Below are positions 9,002 through 16,457 of a stretch of 37,500 nucleotides of DNA, piece after piece. A program made the position numbers and the translations under genes. Under the pieces are notes generated by a model. That model worked only from the letters and a program-made list of their open reading frames with translations. It was not told the DNA's origin and ran no database searches. The stretch spans positions 1-37,500 of the forward strand of contig CAJQMY010000043.1 of NCBI GenBank assembly GCA_905479565.1. Direction: 5' to 3'. This stretch comes from an uncultured Candidatus Nitrosopumilus sp. (GTDB lineage Archaea > Thermoproteota > Nitrososphaeria > Nitrososphaerales > Nitrosopumilaceae). Position 1 is the stretch's first letter. Each line of letters begins with the position of its first letter.

Positions 9002-9796
9002 CTAATCATGTTCATAAAGATTTACTGTAACTTTTGTAGTCCATGGTTTTATATTATCAGGGAATATTACTAGTAAACCACTATCTTTTTTGATGTTTTT
9101 GCAGGTGCCACTATAGCTTTGTTTGTTTATTCCATAGCAATCAGATTCTCTGTAATAATCAAATTCTGAATTTGCAAAGTTCTCACGTTCCAAATATGAA
9201 GAAACAAAATACACATCAAAACCCAAATCGTTGTTATCAGTTTTTACACTATAATTGTATGATGTAATATCCTGTGAAGTACAAATTGGAAAAAATTGCA
9301 CATATCCATTTTTGATTTTTAATTGCTGTTCTGCATTATCATAATTTTTGTTCTCAATATCTGGATATATAGAAACGCTAGGATCTATTCTAAGCTGTTG
9401 CCCTTGGACATATTCTATCTCATGTCTTATTGTATCTACTGCTTTCCTGTATAACATTGGTTGCCATTCTTCTTGACAATCACTAAATTCATGTTTTAAT
9501 TCAACATACGATTTACCATTGATTTCATGAAGTTGGTTTGCATTGTATTCTTTAGATTCAGCATCAAATACATGATTAGCATTATTGATTTTATCTGATT
9601 TGTGCCAAGTGTTCGTTACTTCAAAAATAATATTCTTTGAATCACTTTGCCATTCAGATAGTAAGTGAATATACACTGAATACTTGTTTACAACTTCTTG
9701 AGTTTCTGATGTAAAAATCAAATGTCCAAAAAACATATTTACAAATATTATAGAAAATGCAAGAATTGGAATTATCACATAGATAATTTTATTCAT
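9002..9796 (-). CDS. Membrane-anchored protein of unknown function
   Basis: No family recognised. From the chosen start the protein has 264 residues: an N-terminal signal anchor (about residues 4-27, IIYVIIPILAFSIIF) followed by a soluble domain with several cysteines (FSDC, FPIC, SDCYG, GTC), which suggests an extracytoplasmic domain that may contain disulfides. The longer reading frame up to 9853 is open, but ATG 9796 is preferred because a full GGAGGT lies four bases upstream and the preceding zinc-ribbon gene ends one base before it. It is the third gene of a coupled unit with the zinc ribbon and the membrane protein ending at 9914, and probably works with them. Confidence 0.7.
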   Translation of the reverse strand: MNKIIYVIIPILAFSIIFVNMFFGHLIFTSETQEVVNKYSVYIHLLSEWQSDSKNIIFEVTNTWHKSDKINNANHVFDAESKEYNANQLHEINGKSYVELKHEFSDCQEEWQPMLYRKAVDTIRHEIEYVQGQQLRIDPSVSIYPDIENKNYDNAEQQLKIKNGYVQFFPICTSQDITSYNYSVKTDNNDLGFDVYFVSSYLERENFANSEFDYYRESDCYGINKQSYSGTCKNIKKDSGLLVIFPDNIKPWTTKVTVNLYEHD

Positions 9797-9797
9797 T

Positions 9798-9917
9798 TCA
9801 ACCTCCAAAACAGCTAAAAGATAATCTACAATCACTACATGAAAATTTATCATTTTTGCATTCTATTTTTTCCGAACCACACTTTGGACATTCTTTGCTT
9901 TTGATTAATTCAGTCAT
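9798..9917 (-). CDS. Small zinc-ribbon protein (39 aa)
   Basis: The frame reads MTELIKSKECPKCGSEKIEC and continues through FSCSDCRLSFSCFGG to a TGA. The pairs CPKCG (Cys10, Cys13) and CSDC (Cys27, Cys30) form a classic four-cysteine zinc ribbon, with extra cysteines at 20 and 36. Its ATG overlaps the stop codon of the upstream membrane protein as ATGA (9914-9917), and its own stop is one base before the next ATG, so all three genes look translationally coupled. Function unknown; a metal- or nucleic-acid-binding role is inferred from the fold only. Confidence 0.72.
   Translation of the reverse strand: MTELIKSKECPKCGSEKIECKNDKFSCSDCRLSFSCFGG
9801..9806 (-). promoter_or_regulatory. Ribosome binding site for the membrane-anchored protein
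   Basis: The minus strand reads GGAGGT, then TGAA, then ATG at 9796. This is a consensus Shine-Dalgarno site with a 4-base spacer, and it lies inside the last codons of the 39-aa zinc-ribbon gene. It decides the start of the downstream gene. Elsewhere in the window most first genes look leaderless. Confidence 0.7.
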
Positions 9918-10279
9918 TTCTTTACCTCAAAAATGGGTTTTGATAGAATACCAATTACAGCACCAAAAATAAGATGTATAGACATAGTCATTACTGAAAC
10001 TTCAGGAGCAATATTTAATCTTGCAATACCAGCTCCTAAAGATGGAAGCATTCCAAACCACACAGTTGTAGCAGTTATAATTACTCCAAAAATTATTCCA
10101 TATAACCAAATTCTACCGTTTAAAATTCTCCTTGAAATAGGCATGAAAACATATCCAAAGAAAAAGGTCAAACCTATTCCATTAGCAATATGGAAAATAT
10201 TTCCAATTATTGATGCTTTAATAGTGTATGTACCATAGATTCCATAAGTATCCAGTGTTTGGTTTTGTTTTGTTTGCAT
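9914..10279 (-). CDS. Small multi-helix membrane protein
   Basis: The 121 residues contain three to four hydrophobic segments: about 25-47 (IIGNIFHIANGIGLTFFFGY), 58-78 (WLYGIIFGVIITATTVWFGM) and 97-114 (MSIHLIFGAVIGILS). Histidines and glycines within the helices (His31, His102) could bind a cofactor, but no family motif is certain. It is first in the unit with the zinc ribbon and the membrane-anchored protein and is divergent from the Lrp-GAF regulator. Two operator-like palindromes lie in the shared upstream region, so control by that regulator is plausible. Confidence 0.72.
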   Translation of the reverse strand: MQTKQNQTLDTYGIYGTYTIKASIIGNIFHIANGIGLTFFFGYVFMPISRRILNGRIWLYGIIFGVIITATTVWFGMLPSLGAGIARLNIAPEVSVMTMSIHLIFGAVIGILSKPIFEVKK

Positions 10280-10335
10280 AATAGTCTATAAGTAAAATTG
10301 ATAATATTGACTATGGAAATAAAATAAACCCAAAA

Positions 10336-10350
10336 TTTCCTATTTGGAAG
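10336..10350. promoter_or_regulatory. Operator-like palindrome, copy 1
   Basis: TTTCCTATTTGGAAG has inverted arms TTCC and GGAA around a short AT spacer. It lies 57 bases before the minus-strand membrane protein and is matched by a second copy 52 bases away (start to start), near five helical turns. This is the arrangement expected of a dimeric or multimeric Lrp-type regulator. The binding protein is inferred from position. Confidence 0.45.
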
Positions 10351-10387
10351 TAATTTTAGTATTAATTAAACATAAAAATAGGTAATT

Positions 10388-10402
10388 TTTCCTAATTGGA
10401 AA
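10388..10402. promoter_or_regulatory. Operator-like palindrome, copy 2, abutting the TATA box
   Basis: TTTCCTAATTGGAAA has perfect five-base arms (TTTCC, GGAAA) around TAATT. It abuts the TATA-like TTTATAAA of the Lrp-GAF gene, covering the place where TFB would contact the DNA. Binding here would be expected to repress or tune the regulator's own promoter. Confidence 0.48.
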
Positions 10403-10410
10403 TTTATAAA
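10403..10410 (+). promoter_or_regulatory. TATA box of the Lrp-GAF gene
   Basis: TTTATAAA is centred about 27 bases before the ATG at 10434, the spacing of an archaeal TATA box with a leaderless transcript. It directly follows the second operator-like palindrome. Confidence 0.5.
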
Positions 10411-10433
10411 ATATAATTTGTTTTATTATAGAT

Positions 10434-11425
10434 ATGACTGATGAAATTGACAAAATTATCTTGTCAAACTTGGGCAAAAATGCTCGTGTATCATCACAAG
10501 AGATTGCAACACATCTACAAAATTTAGGATATACGATAACTGATAGGGCTATAAGACAAAGACTTGTAAGACTAGAAAAAAACAATATCATACTTGGATA
10601 TTCTGCAATACTAAATCCAAATATTGTATCTGAAAAAATCAACAGAACAATATTATTGAAATTCAAATTTACAAAAAAACTGAAGAATTTGTTAAGCTTT
10701 TTGAAAAATATGTTGTAGAATCAAATTTTTGTATTTACTCTAGTAAACTGAACGGGGATTTTGATTGGATATGTCACTTTGTATTTGATTCAATTGATCA
10801 ATACGATTTAGAATCGCATAATTTCTTAAATCGATTCAGTGATTTGATTACTGATTTTCGTTCTTATGAATCAAAAATTATCAAATCTTCTCCATACATG
10901 ATTTATGCTGAAGGTGAAGGAAACGAAAAGAAAACTCAAGTATATGAAATTCTAAAAGATTTAAAAAAATATGATAATGTTAATGATAGACTTCAAGCAA
11001 TTACAGATAGTCTCGTAAAATATTTCGATGCCCATTTTGCACGACTTTGGTTTGTAGATAAAGAGAGAAAATATTTACTACTAAAGTTTAGTACTGGAAA
11101 ATATAAAAATACCAGCGGAGAATTTTCTAAAGTTTCTATAGATTCTCTTAAGATTGGACCTGTAATAAAAACAAAAAAAGCAGTAGTAACTAATGATGTC
11201 ATAAATGATCCTAGAGTAAAGCATCAAGACTGGGCAAAAAAAGAGAAACTAAAATCATTTGCAGCATACCCTCTAATCTATAAGAAAAAATCAATAGCAG
11301 TTTTAGCAATGTTTAGCAAAAAGAAGCTTACTCATGTTGATTTTGAGATTTTAGGCTTATTTTGTGACCAATTATCAAAAGAATTAACAGGATTCTTTGA
11401 GGCAAAGGATTTCTTATCTGAATAA
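10434..11425 (+). CDS. Lrp/AsnC-type HTH plus GAF-domain regulator, reading frame interrupted
   Basis: The first frame (10434-10718) begins with an Lrp/AsnC helix-turn-helix (DEIDKIILSNLGKNARVSSQ, then AIRQRLVRLEKNNII) and an Lrp-like sensor strand (GYSAILNP). It then ends in frame 0 at a TAG. From the A7 run at 10673-10679 the coding signal continues without a stop in the -1 frame (KKTEEFVKLFEKYVVESNF onward) into a GAF domain (about 10930-11400, with LQAITDSLVKYFDAHFARLW and SFAAYPLIYKKKSIAVLAMF). The joined product would be about 330 residues: a DNA-binding head with a ligand-sensing tail. Whether the break is programmed -1 frameshifting, a real mutation or a sequencing error cannot be told here. 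It is divergent from the zinc-ribbon operon, with two palindromic sites between. Confidence 0.75.
10673..10679 (+). other. A7 run at frame break, possible slippery site
   Basis: Seven adenines in phase A AAA AAA, followed by CTG in frame 0. A one-base backward slip gives AAA ACT GAA and enters the long downstream GAF frame. The layout matches the X XXY YYZ pattern of -1 slippage sites, but homopolymers are also common places for indel errors. Confidence 0.6.
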
Positions 11426-11538
11426 AAAAAGAAGAGCCATTTAGCCAATCCATTGTATTGAATTTATGAAAATTCACCCATTGGTTTTACAACAAAATCA
11501 AGATTTTCTTCTAACAAAGTGACCTGTATCAAGTAGAT

Positions 11539-12315
11539 CTATTTTTCTACAGGTAGTTCTAGTTTGTTTCCCCATTCACCCCAAGATCCAAGATAAACTC
11601 GAACATTTCCAAATCCCAATTTTTTTAAAATTAGAAAGGAATTAGCAGCCCTATATGCCCCCTGGCAATAAGTAACAATTTCAGAGTCTTTTGGAAGATT
11701 ATATATTTTAGATAATTCATCATTATTTTTGAAAGTACCATCCTCATTGAGATTTTGACTCCAATCAATATTGATAGAATTTGGTATATGACCAGATTGA
11801 GCCGCTCGGATTGTAGTTCCATGATATTCTCCAGTAGAACGGACATCAAGAATTTTTAGATTATTTAGATTATCTCTAATATATTCAAATCCTGAAATAA
11901 TATTTGAATTTATTTTTCCTGAAAATTTAGATGGCGTAAAACCATTAAATTTTGTATCAAGAGGAAGATTTTCTTTTTGCCATTTTGTTATTCCTCCATC
12001 AAGCATTGAAACATTCTCATGTGAAAAATACATCAACATCCAAACACCTCTAGCTGCTAACATTCCAGAAACTGAATCATAAAAAATTACTTGCTTTTCT
12101 GATGTTACCCCAATAAATGAGAGTAGATTTTGAGATTGATTGTTGAAATTCTCAATTCCTTTTTGTGTCGTGTCAATCCAATGAAATGCAAATAAATCCA
12201 GATGAACAGCTCCTGGAATATGTCCTTCAGAATATTCTTTGAAAGAACGTGTATCAATTATGATTACATCAGAATCATTTAAAATTGAATTGAGCTCATT
12301 TGTTGAGATTAACAT
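11539..12315 (-). CDS. sseA: Two-domain rhodanese (thiosulfate / 3-mercaptopyruvate sulfurtransferase)
   Basis: Sulfur-transfer enzyme that carries a persulfide on its active-site cysteine. The 258 residues hold two rhodanese domains. The first (1-115) has DTRSFKEYSEGHIPGAVHLD and an Asp-Ser in place of the active cysteine (VIFYDSVSG, residues 77-85), as in the inactive N-terminal half of the family. The second (130-258) has ILDVRSTGEYHG and the active loop CQGAYR with Cys217. The loop differs from CRKGVT of rhodanese and CGSGVT of mercaptopyruvate sulfurtransferase, so the natural donor is open. It seems to be a single gene. Confidence 0.88.
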   Translation of the reverse strand: MLISTNELNSILNDSDVIIIDTRSFKEYSEGHIPGAVHLDLFAFHWIDTTQKGIENFNNQSQNLLSFIGVTSEKQVIFYDSVSGMLAARGVWMLMYFSHENVSMLDGGITKWQKENLPLDTKFNGFTPSKFSGKINSNIISGFEYIRDNLNNLKILDVRSTGEYHGTTIRAAQSGHIPNSINIDWSQNLNEDGTFKNNDELSKIYNLPKDSEIVTYCQGAYRAANSFLILKKLGFGNVRVYLGSWGEWGNKLELPVEK

Positions 12316-12479
12316 GATTTAGATAAAATAATCAAATGTAAATTGGTTTGGATTAAAATGAAAATAAGAAGAAAAAGATTTCTTATTCATTTAGATATAC
12401 CTTGTCTTTAGTTATACATAAATTTTTTACAAAATGGTATTTATTCTTCAAACTAAAAAATAAAAAACTAATAAAAATA

Positions 12480-12502
12480 AGGCATGACTTGCTATAATGC
12501 CT
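12480..12502 (-). terminator. Hairpin and T-rich tract at the end of the PII gene
   Basis: AGGCAT (12480-12485) and ATGCCT (12497-12502) form a six-base stem with an 11-base loop that spans the PII stop codon. On the minus strand it is followed by a run rich in T (TTATTTTTATTAGTTTTTTA). This could terminate transcription; archaeal termination mainly needs the T tract, so the hairpin may be incidental. Confidence 0.4.
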
Positions 12503-12836
12503 CTGAGTTCGTCTTCTTACTAGCAATATTAACTACTTGAACGACGTCAGTAATAATCACTAGTCCGTCACCAGACTTTCCAGTATAACAAGATTGATTT
12601 ATGGCTGAAACAATTTTGTCAACTTCAGAATCATCTACAATTGCCATGACAGATTCCATATTATTGTATTCAGCCCGAAACTGTGTTGTTCCTCTACCAC
12701 TTCTAAGCATAGGTCGTTCTCCAGAACCTTGACCTTTTATGCTTGTCACAGTTACACCTTTTGCACCTGCAGATCTAATTGCATGTACTACATCAGAAAG
12801 TCTATCGCTCTTGACTATGGTTTCAAGTCTTTTCAT
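12492..12836 (-). CDS. glnK: PII family nitrogen-signalling protein, divergent
   Basis: PII proteins sense ATP/ADP and 2-oxoglutarate and, in the GlnK group, block the Amt channel through the T-loop. The 114 residues fit: the N-terminal MKRLETIVKSDRLSDV, the T-loop (about 37-57) and the B-loop TGKSGDG (85-91). Unusual points, judged by comparison with E. coli GlnB/GlnK: the uridylylated Tyr51 position seems to be Phe53, the B-loop lysine after GDG is Leu, and the C-loop arginines are missing (VVNIAS). ATP binding and T-loop control may therefore differ. It lies 227 bases downstream of amt on the same strand, the usual Amt partner position. Confidence 0.87.
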   Translation of the reverse strand: MKRLETIVKSDRLSDVVHAIRSAGAKGVTVTSIKGQGSGERPMLRSGRGTTQFRAEYNNMESVMAIVDDSEVDKIVSAINQSCYTGKSGDGLVIITDVVQVVNIASKKTNSEAL

Positions 12837-13034
12837 ATTTCTGTTAAGAGCATCTTATTAAAAAAGATATAGAGAGCAAATAATATGTGAAATCATTTTG
12901 TATAGCAATTTTAAAATTTTAATTGCACATCATAAAAAATATAAAAATTAAAAACCTAAATGAATTTTTTTATTATTCTAACATTAGTTCATAAATATTA
13001 AATCAAAATTGTCTGCTAACACATTCAATCATAC

Positions 13035-13048
13035 TTATCTTAAGATAA
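13035..13048. repeat. Perfect 14-base palindrome after amt
   Basis: TTATCTTAAGATAA is fully self-complementary and lies 15 bases past the amt stop codon, in the 227-base spacer before the PII gene. With no loop bases it is a poor RNA hairpin, so a protein-binding site is more likely than a terminator. The rest of this spacer is AT-rich with no gene that I can see; TTTTTTAATAAG on the minus strand about 25 bases before the PII start may be its TATA box. Confidence 0.35.
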
Positions 13049-13063
13049 AATTTGCACCTTAAT

Positions 13064-14623
13064 TTACTCATTAACATAAGCACGTTCACCATGCTGTGCT
13101 AAATCTAATCCTATTTCTTCTTCTCTAGGAGTAACTCTGATACCTCCAGGCCATACTAGATCCATCACTTTAAGAATACTGAATGTAACTGCTAAAGTAT
13201 AACCAACGGTTATAACAGCACCAATTATTTGAATACCTTGTTGTTCCATACCCTCTGCGGTACCAGTCCATGCACCAATACCATCACCAGTATCCCATAT
13301 GTGCGGACTTGCAAATGTACCAGTAAGAATGGTTCCAGTTAATCCACCCATGCCGTGAACTCCCCAAACATCTAAAGCATCATCCCATTGCTTAGCATTT
13401 TTGTATGCAACTGCACCATAACATACGGCACCAGCAGCAATTCCAATAATCAAAGCCCCCATTGGACCTACCCAACCAGACGCAGGAGTAATGGTTCCTA
13501 ATCCAGCAATAGTTCCAGTGGCAGCACCAATAATACTTGGTTTTCCGGTATGAGCCCAACTAAGTAACACCCATGTCACAGTACCCATTCCAGCAGCTAT
13601 GTTAGTAGCCATCCAAGCACTAACAGATATACCATCTGCCATAACTTCACTTCCAGGATTAAATCCAAACCAACCAAACCAAAGAAGACCAGCACCTAAA
13701 ACACACATCGGGACATTATGTGGTTCCATTGGAATTTTTCCAAGTCCCATTCTTCTTCCTAGAACAAGCGCAGCAGCTAATGCTGCAAATCCAGCAGTAA
13801 TATGTACAACTGCCCCTCCGGCAAAGTCAAGCACAGAACTAGGTGCAAGAGAAGGATCTAAATCTAATGTACCATCAGCCATAAATCCACCACCCCATAT
13901 CCAATGTGCAACTGGATAGTAGACAAATGTAGACCAAACTATAACAAATATCAAAACCGCACTGAATTTCATTCGGTCAACAACAGCACCAATAATTAGA
14001 ATAGGAGTAATTATTGCAAATGTTCCCTGAAATGCCGCGAAAAGCATATGAGGAATGGTACCAGGCCAATCTTGGCTACATTGATCCGCATCCACCATTG
14101 CATTCATTTGATATGCAGCCGATGCTGTATCGCCACAAGGACCTACGGATCCAAGTGGGGCATAGTGGGAAACACTGTTAAATCCGACATAATCAAGTGA
14201 ACCCATAAATGCATTACCCGGTGCATCATTAGGACCAAATGTCAAAGAATAGCCAAATGTAAGCCATTGAACAGCGGCTATGCCCATAATTATTAAAGTC
14301 ATACCGAAAACATTAACGACATTTTTACTTCTAGCAAGACCACCATAAAATACAGCTACAGCGGGACTCATTAAAAGTACCAAGGAAGTAGCCATTAACA
14401 TAAAAGCTGTGTCACCAGTATCAATTCTACAAGGTAACATGTTACCATCATCATCAGAATACCAGCATTCATTAGGATTACCAGTGTATATTCCAGAAGT
14501 TCCAATTACATAACCATCCATTCCATCAGATGTAGACTGTGCATAAGCCTGAGCCATTGCAGTAACAGAAACAACCGAAACCAACGTAAACATTACAATA
14601 AGAAAAGCTTTTTGATTTTTCAC
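13064..14623 (-). CDS. amt: Ammonium transporter Amt with N-terminal signal segment
   Basis: Membrane channel for ammonium uptake, central to an ammonia oxidiser. The 519 residues begin with a signal-like segment (1-29, ending AYAQS) followed by eleven membrane helices. Conserved Amt residues are visible: DFAGGAVVH with Asp266 and His274, HGMGG with His423 (the twin pore histidines), WIWGGG, and the phenylalanine-rich FAAFQGTFAIITP. Two cysteine pairs outside the core (Cys53/65 and Cys163/182) could form surface disulfides. The start is GTG 14623; the ATG seven bases upstream is in another frame. The PII gene follows downstream, and an unknown gene is divergent upstream. Confidence 0.95.
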   Translation of the reverse strand: MKNQKAFLIVMFTLVSVVSVTAMAQAYAQSTSDGMDGYVIGTSGIYTGNPNECWYSDDDGNMLPCRIDTGDTAFMLMATSLVLLMSPAVAVFYGGLARSKNVVNVFGMTLIIMGIAAVQWLTFGYSLTFGPNDAPGNAFMGSLDYVGFNSVSHYAPLGSVGPCGDTASAAYQMNAMVDADQCSQDWPGTIPHMLFAAFQGTFAIITPILIIGAVVDRMKFSAVLIFVIVWSTFVYYPVAHWIWGGGFMADGTLDLDPSLAPSSVLDFAGGAVVHITAGFAALAAALVLGRRMGLGKIPMEPHNVPMCVLGAGLLWFGWFGFNPGSEVMADGISVSAWMATNIAAGMGTVTWVLLSWAHTGKPSIIGAATGTIAGLGTITPASGWVGPMGALIIGIAAGAVCYGAVAYKNAKQWDDALDVWGVHGMGGLTGTILTGTFASPHIWDTGDGIGAWTGTAEGMEQQGIQIIGAVITVGYTLAVTFSILKVMDLVWPGGIRVTPREEEIGLDLAQHGERAYVNE

Positions 14624-14732
14624 TTTTCATACTCAAGAGTAATCATTTAAAAGTATATTTCATTATTATTGATAAATTATGTTACTATTAAAAATAAAGT
14701 TATTTTTAGACTAATATTTTATAACATAAAAT

Positions 14733-15383
14733 ATGACATCAAACACGTTGAAAACATCCCTTTTTGAAACTTTTAAGCTAACAAACCAATTGACCGGTAA
14801 GGCAAAAAGACAAAGAAAAATAATCAAAATTATTGGAACTGCAAATATTCCAAACCAGAGAACAAAAGTAGAAATTTCAAGAAAAATAAGCATAGAGAAT
14901 AAACAATCTTGGAAAAATTCTTACTCTGGCGTCTATAACGACATTGAAAAAATACTACTGCCCCAAAAAATAATTGAAGAGGAAGGAAGAATTCCACTCA
15001 AAAGAGGACCACGTTTACTGCAAAAAGAAGGTACAGGATATTACAAATTAACAAAGATAGGTACATTATTGTTATTTTGTATAGAAGACAATAAAGTGAA
15101 AATAGATTTCACAGATTTTACAGATCAGCAAGATCTTGGAGAAGAATTGAATTTATTGTATACAATTAATCCTGTTTTATGTTTTTTATTACTAGAAAAA
15201 TATACATCTACGATGTGCATAAATGGAAAGGACATAATGCCAATCACACTTGAAAATATTAGTAAAATAGATGAATTTTCATTAAAATGTAATTTACAAT
15301 TTATAAAATCAATATTGACACACAACAAAGATAATCAAAGGAAAATATTACAAATTCTAGCACATATTGGTTCTAAACATTAA
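14733..15383 (+). CDS. Uncharacterised protein divergent from amt, possible winged helix
   Basis: Not recognised. The 216 residues start with a basic segment (TGKAKRQRKIIKIIG). A central part (about 65-118) includes YNDIEKILLPQKIIEEEG and GTGYYKLTKIGTLLLFCI, which resembles the helix-turn-strand pattern of archaeal winged-helix regulators. A helical C-terminal half has three or four cysteines. It shares a 109-base upstream region with amt, so a regulatory link with ammonium uptake is possible. The next gene, atpC, begins 26 bases after its end in the same direction. Confidence 0.7.
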   Translation: MTSNTLKTSLFETFKLTNQLTGKAKRQRKIIKIIGTANIPNQRTKVEISRKISIENKQSWKNSYSGVYNDIEKILLPQKIIEEEGRIPLKRGPRLLQKEGTGYYKLTKIGTLLLFCIEDNKVKIDFTDFTDQQDLGEELNLLYTINPVLCFLLLEKYTSTMCINGKDIMPITLENISKIDEFSLKCNLQFIKSILTHNKDNQRKILQILAHIGSKH

Positions 15384-15409
15384 AATCTATTCGTGTTTGT
15401 TTCTAAGAT

Positions 15410-16447
15410 ATGGGATCATCAAAGAATGTCTATGCCTCAGTAAAAGCATACAGTAAACGAGGTAAATTACTCACAAGAGGGGATTTTCAAACACTAGCAG
15501 AATCTAGAGATTTGGAGGAATTGATGACTAGAATTAAAAATACAGTATATGCTGAAGCTGTAGCAGATGTCCAAAAACCATATTCGTCACAAAATATTGA
15601 ATCAGCACTAAGAAGCAAATTAGCAGACATTCACTACTCTATTGCAAAAACTTCAGGAAATTCCGGAGTACTAGATGCATACTATATGAAATTTATTGTT
15701 TCAAATCTAAAATTGATTTTAAAAGGCAAAATCTTAGGAAAACCTCAAGAAGAGATTGAATCTCATGTTAACCTTCATGCAGAAGAATTAATCAAACAAA
15801 GAGATGTAATTATTAAAGCATTAGTTGCCAAGGATTTTGAAGAAGCAGTTGCAAGTTTGAATTCAGTTGAATTTGCAGATGAAATATCAAAAGCTGCTGC
15901 ATTGTACAATGAAAAGAAAAATTTACAAATCTTTGATACATATTTTGATAAAATATTATTTCAACATCTAGCCGGAGCAATGAAAAATTATGCTGATAAA
16001 GAAGCTACAAAAATTGTTTCAATGGATATTGATTTTTACAATATTCTAAGTGTGATTCGAGGAAAATTCTGGGGATTGCAAGAAGAACAAATTCAAGATT
16101 TGATAATTAGTACCAATCCACCAGCTAAAGAATTACTTGGAAGAATGATTGCAGCATCTTCAGTTAGAGACGCATTTAATGAATTATCAAGTACAAAATA
16201 CAAAGATTTAGTTCCACAGGTAGAAAATGAATTAGACGCAATTGCCGGATTTGAAAGGGCCTTTGAAATGTCAATATACAATTCATCACTTAGATCATTC
16301 ACAAAGATGTTTAGCTTTGCAACAATTGTTGGAATTACAAAATTAACCTCATTTGAAATTAGAAATCTGGCAGCAATCGCTTTTGCTGTTGAACAAAAAA
16401 TTCCAACTGAGACTACAATGTCAAAATTAATCCTAGAACAAGAATAG
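15410..16447 (+). CDS. atpC: A-type ATP synthase subunit C
   Basis: Funnel-shaped subunit that links the central stalk D/F to the proteolipid ring. The 345 residues are all-helical and carry the family signatures: the N-terminal VYASVKAYSKRGKLL, YYMKFIVSNLKLILKGK, the central DIDFYNILSVIRGKFWGL repeat, and the C-terminal LTSFEIRNLAAIAFAVEQKI. It is separated from the main ATPase operon by about 6 kb of unrelated genes. It is followed 10 bases later by a small membrane protein and then a Cas4-like protein, apparently one transcript. Confidence 0.93.
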   Translation: MGSSKNVYASVKAYSKRGKLLTRGDFQTLAESRDLEELMTRIKNTVYAEAVADVQKPYSSQNIESALRSKLADIHYSIAKTSGNSGVLDAYYMKFIVSNLKLILKGKILGKPQEEIESHVNLHAEELIKQRDVIIKALVAKDFEEAVASLNSVEFADEISKAAALYNEKKNLQIFDTYFDKILFQHLAGAMKNYADKEATKIVSMDIDFYNILSVIRGKFWGLQEEQIQDLIISTNPPAKELLGRMIAASSVRDAFNELSSTKYKDLVPQVENELDAIAGFERAFEMSIYNSSLRSFTKMFSFATIVGITKLTSFEIRNLAAIAFAVEQKIPTETTMSKLILEQE

Positions 16448-16457
16448 GACTTTTGAA

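Noticed and set aside
10434-10718. A stand-alone 94-residue Lrp-like HTH gene
   Set aside because: The last residues after the A7 run (LKNLLSFLKNML) do not look like an Lrp sensor domain, while the -1 frame continues into a plausible protein and a GAF domain, so the two frames are treated as one interrupted gene.
11464-11532. A 22-codon minus-strand frame from TTG, ending VVKPMGEFS, between the Lrp-GAF and rhodanese genes
   Set aside because: The sequence looks faintly protein-like, but it is very short, has no ribosome site and a weak start, and shows no recognisable motif.
12316-12480. A possible regulatory RNA between the rhodanese and PII genes
   Set aside because: The stretch is AT-rich with T- and A-runs but no stable stem or promoter that I can defend, apart from the likely terminator at its right end.
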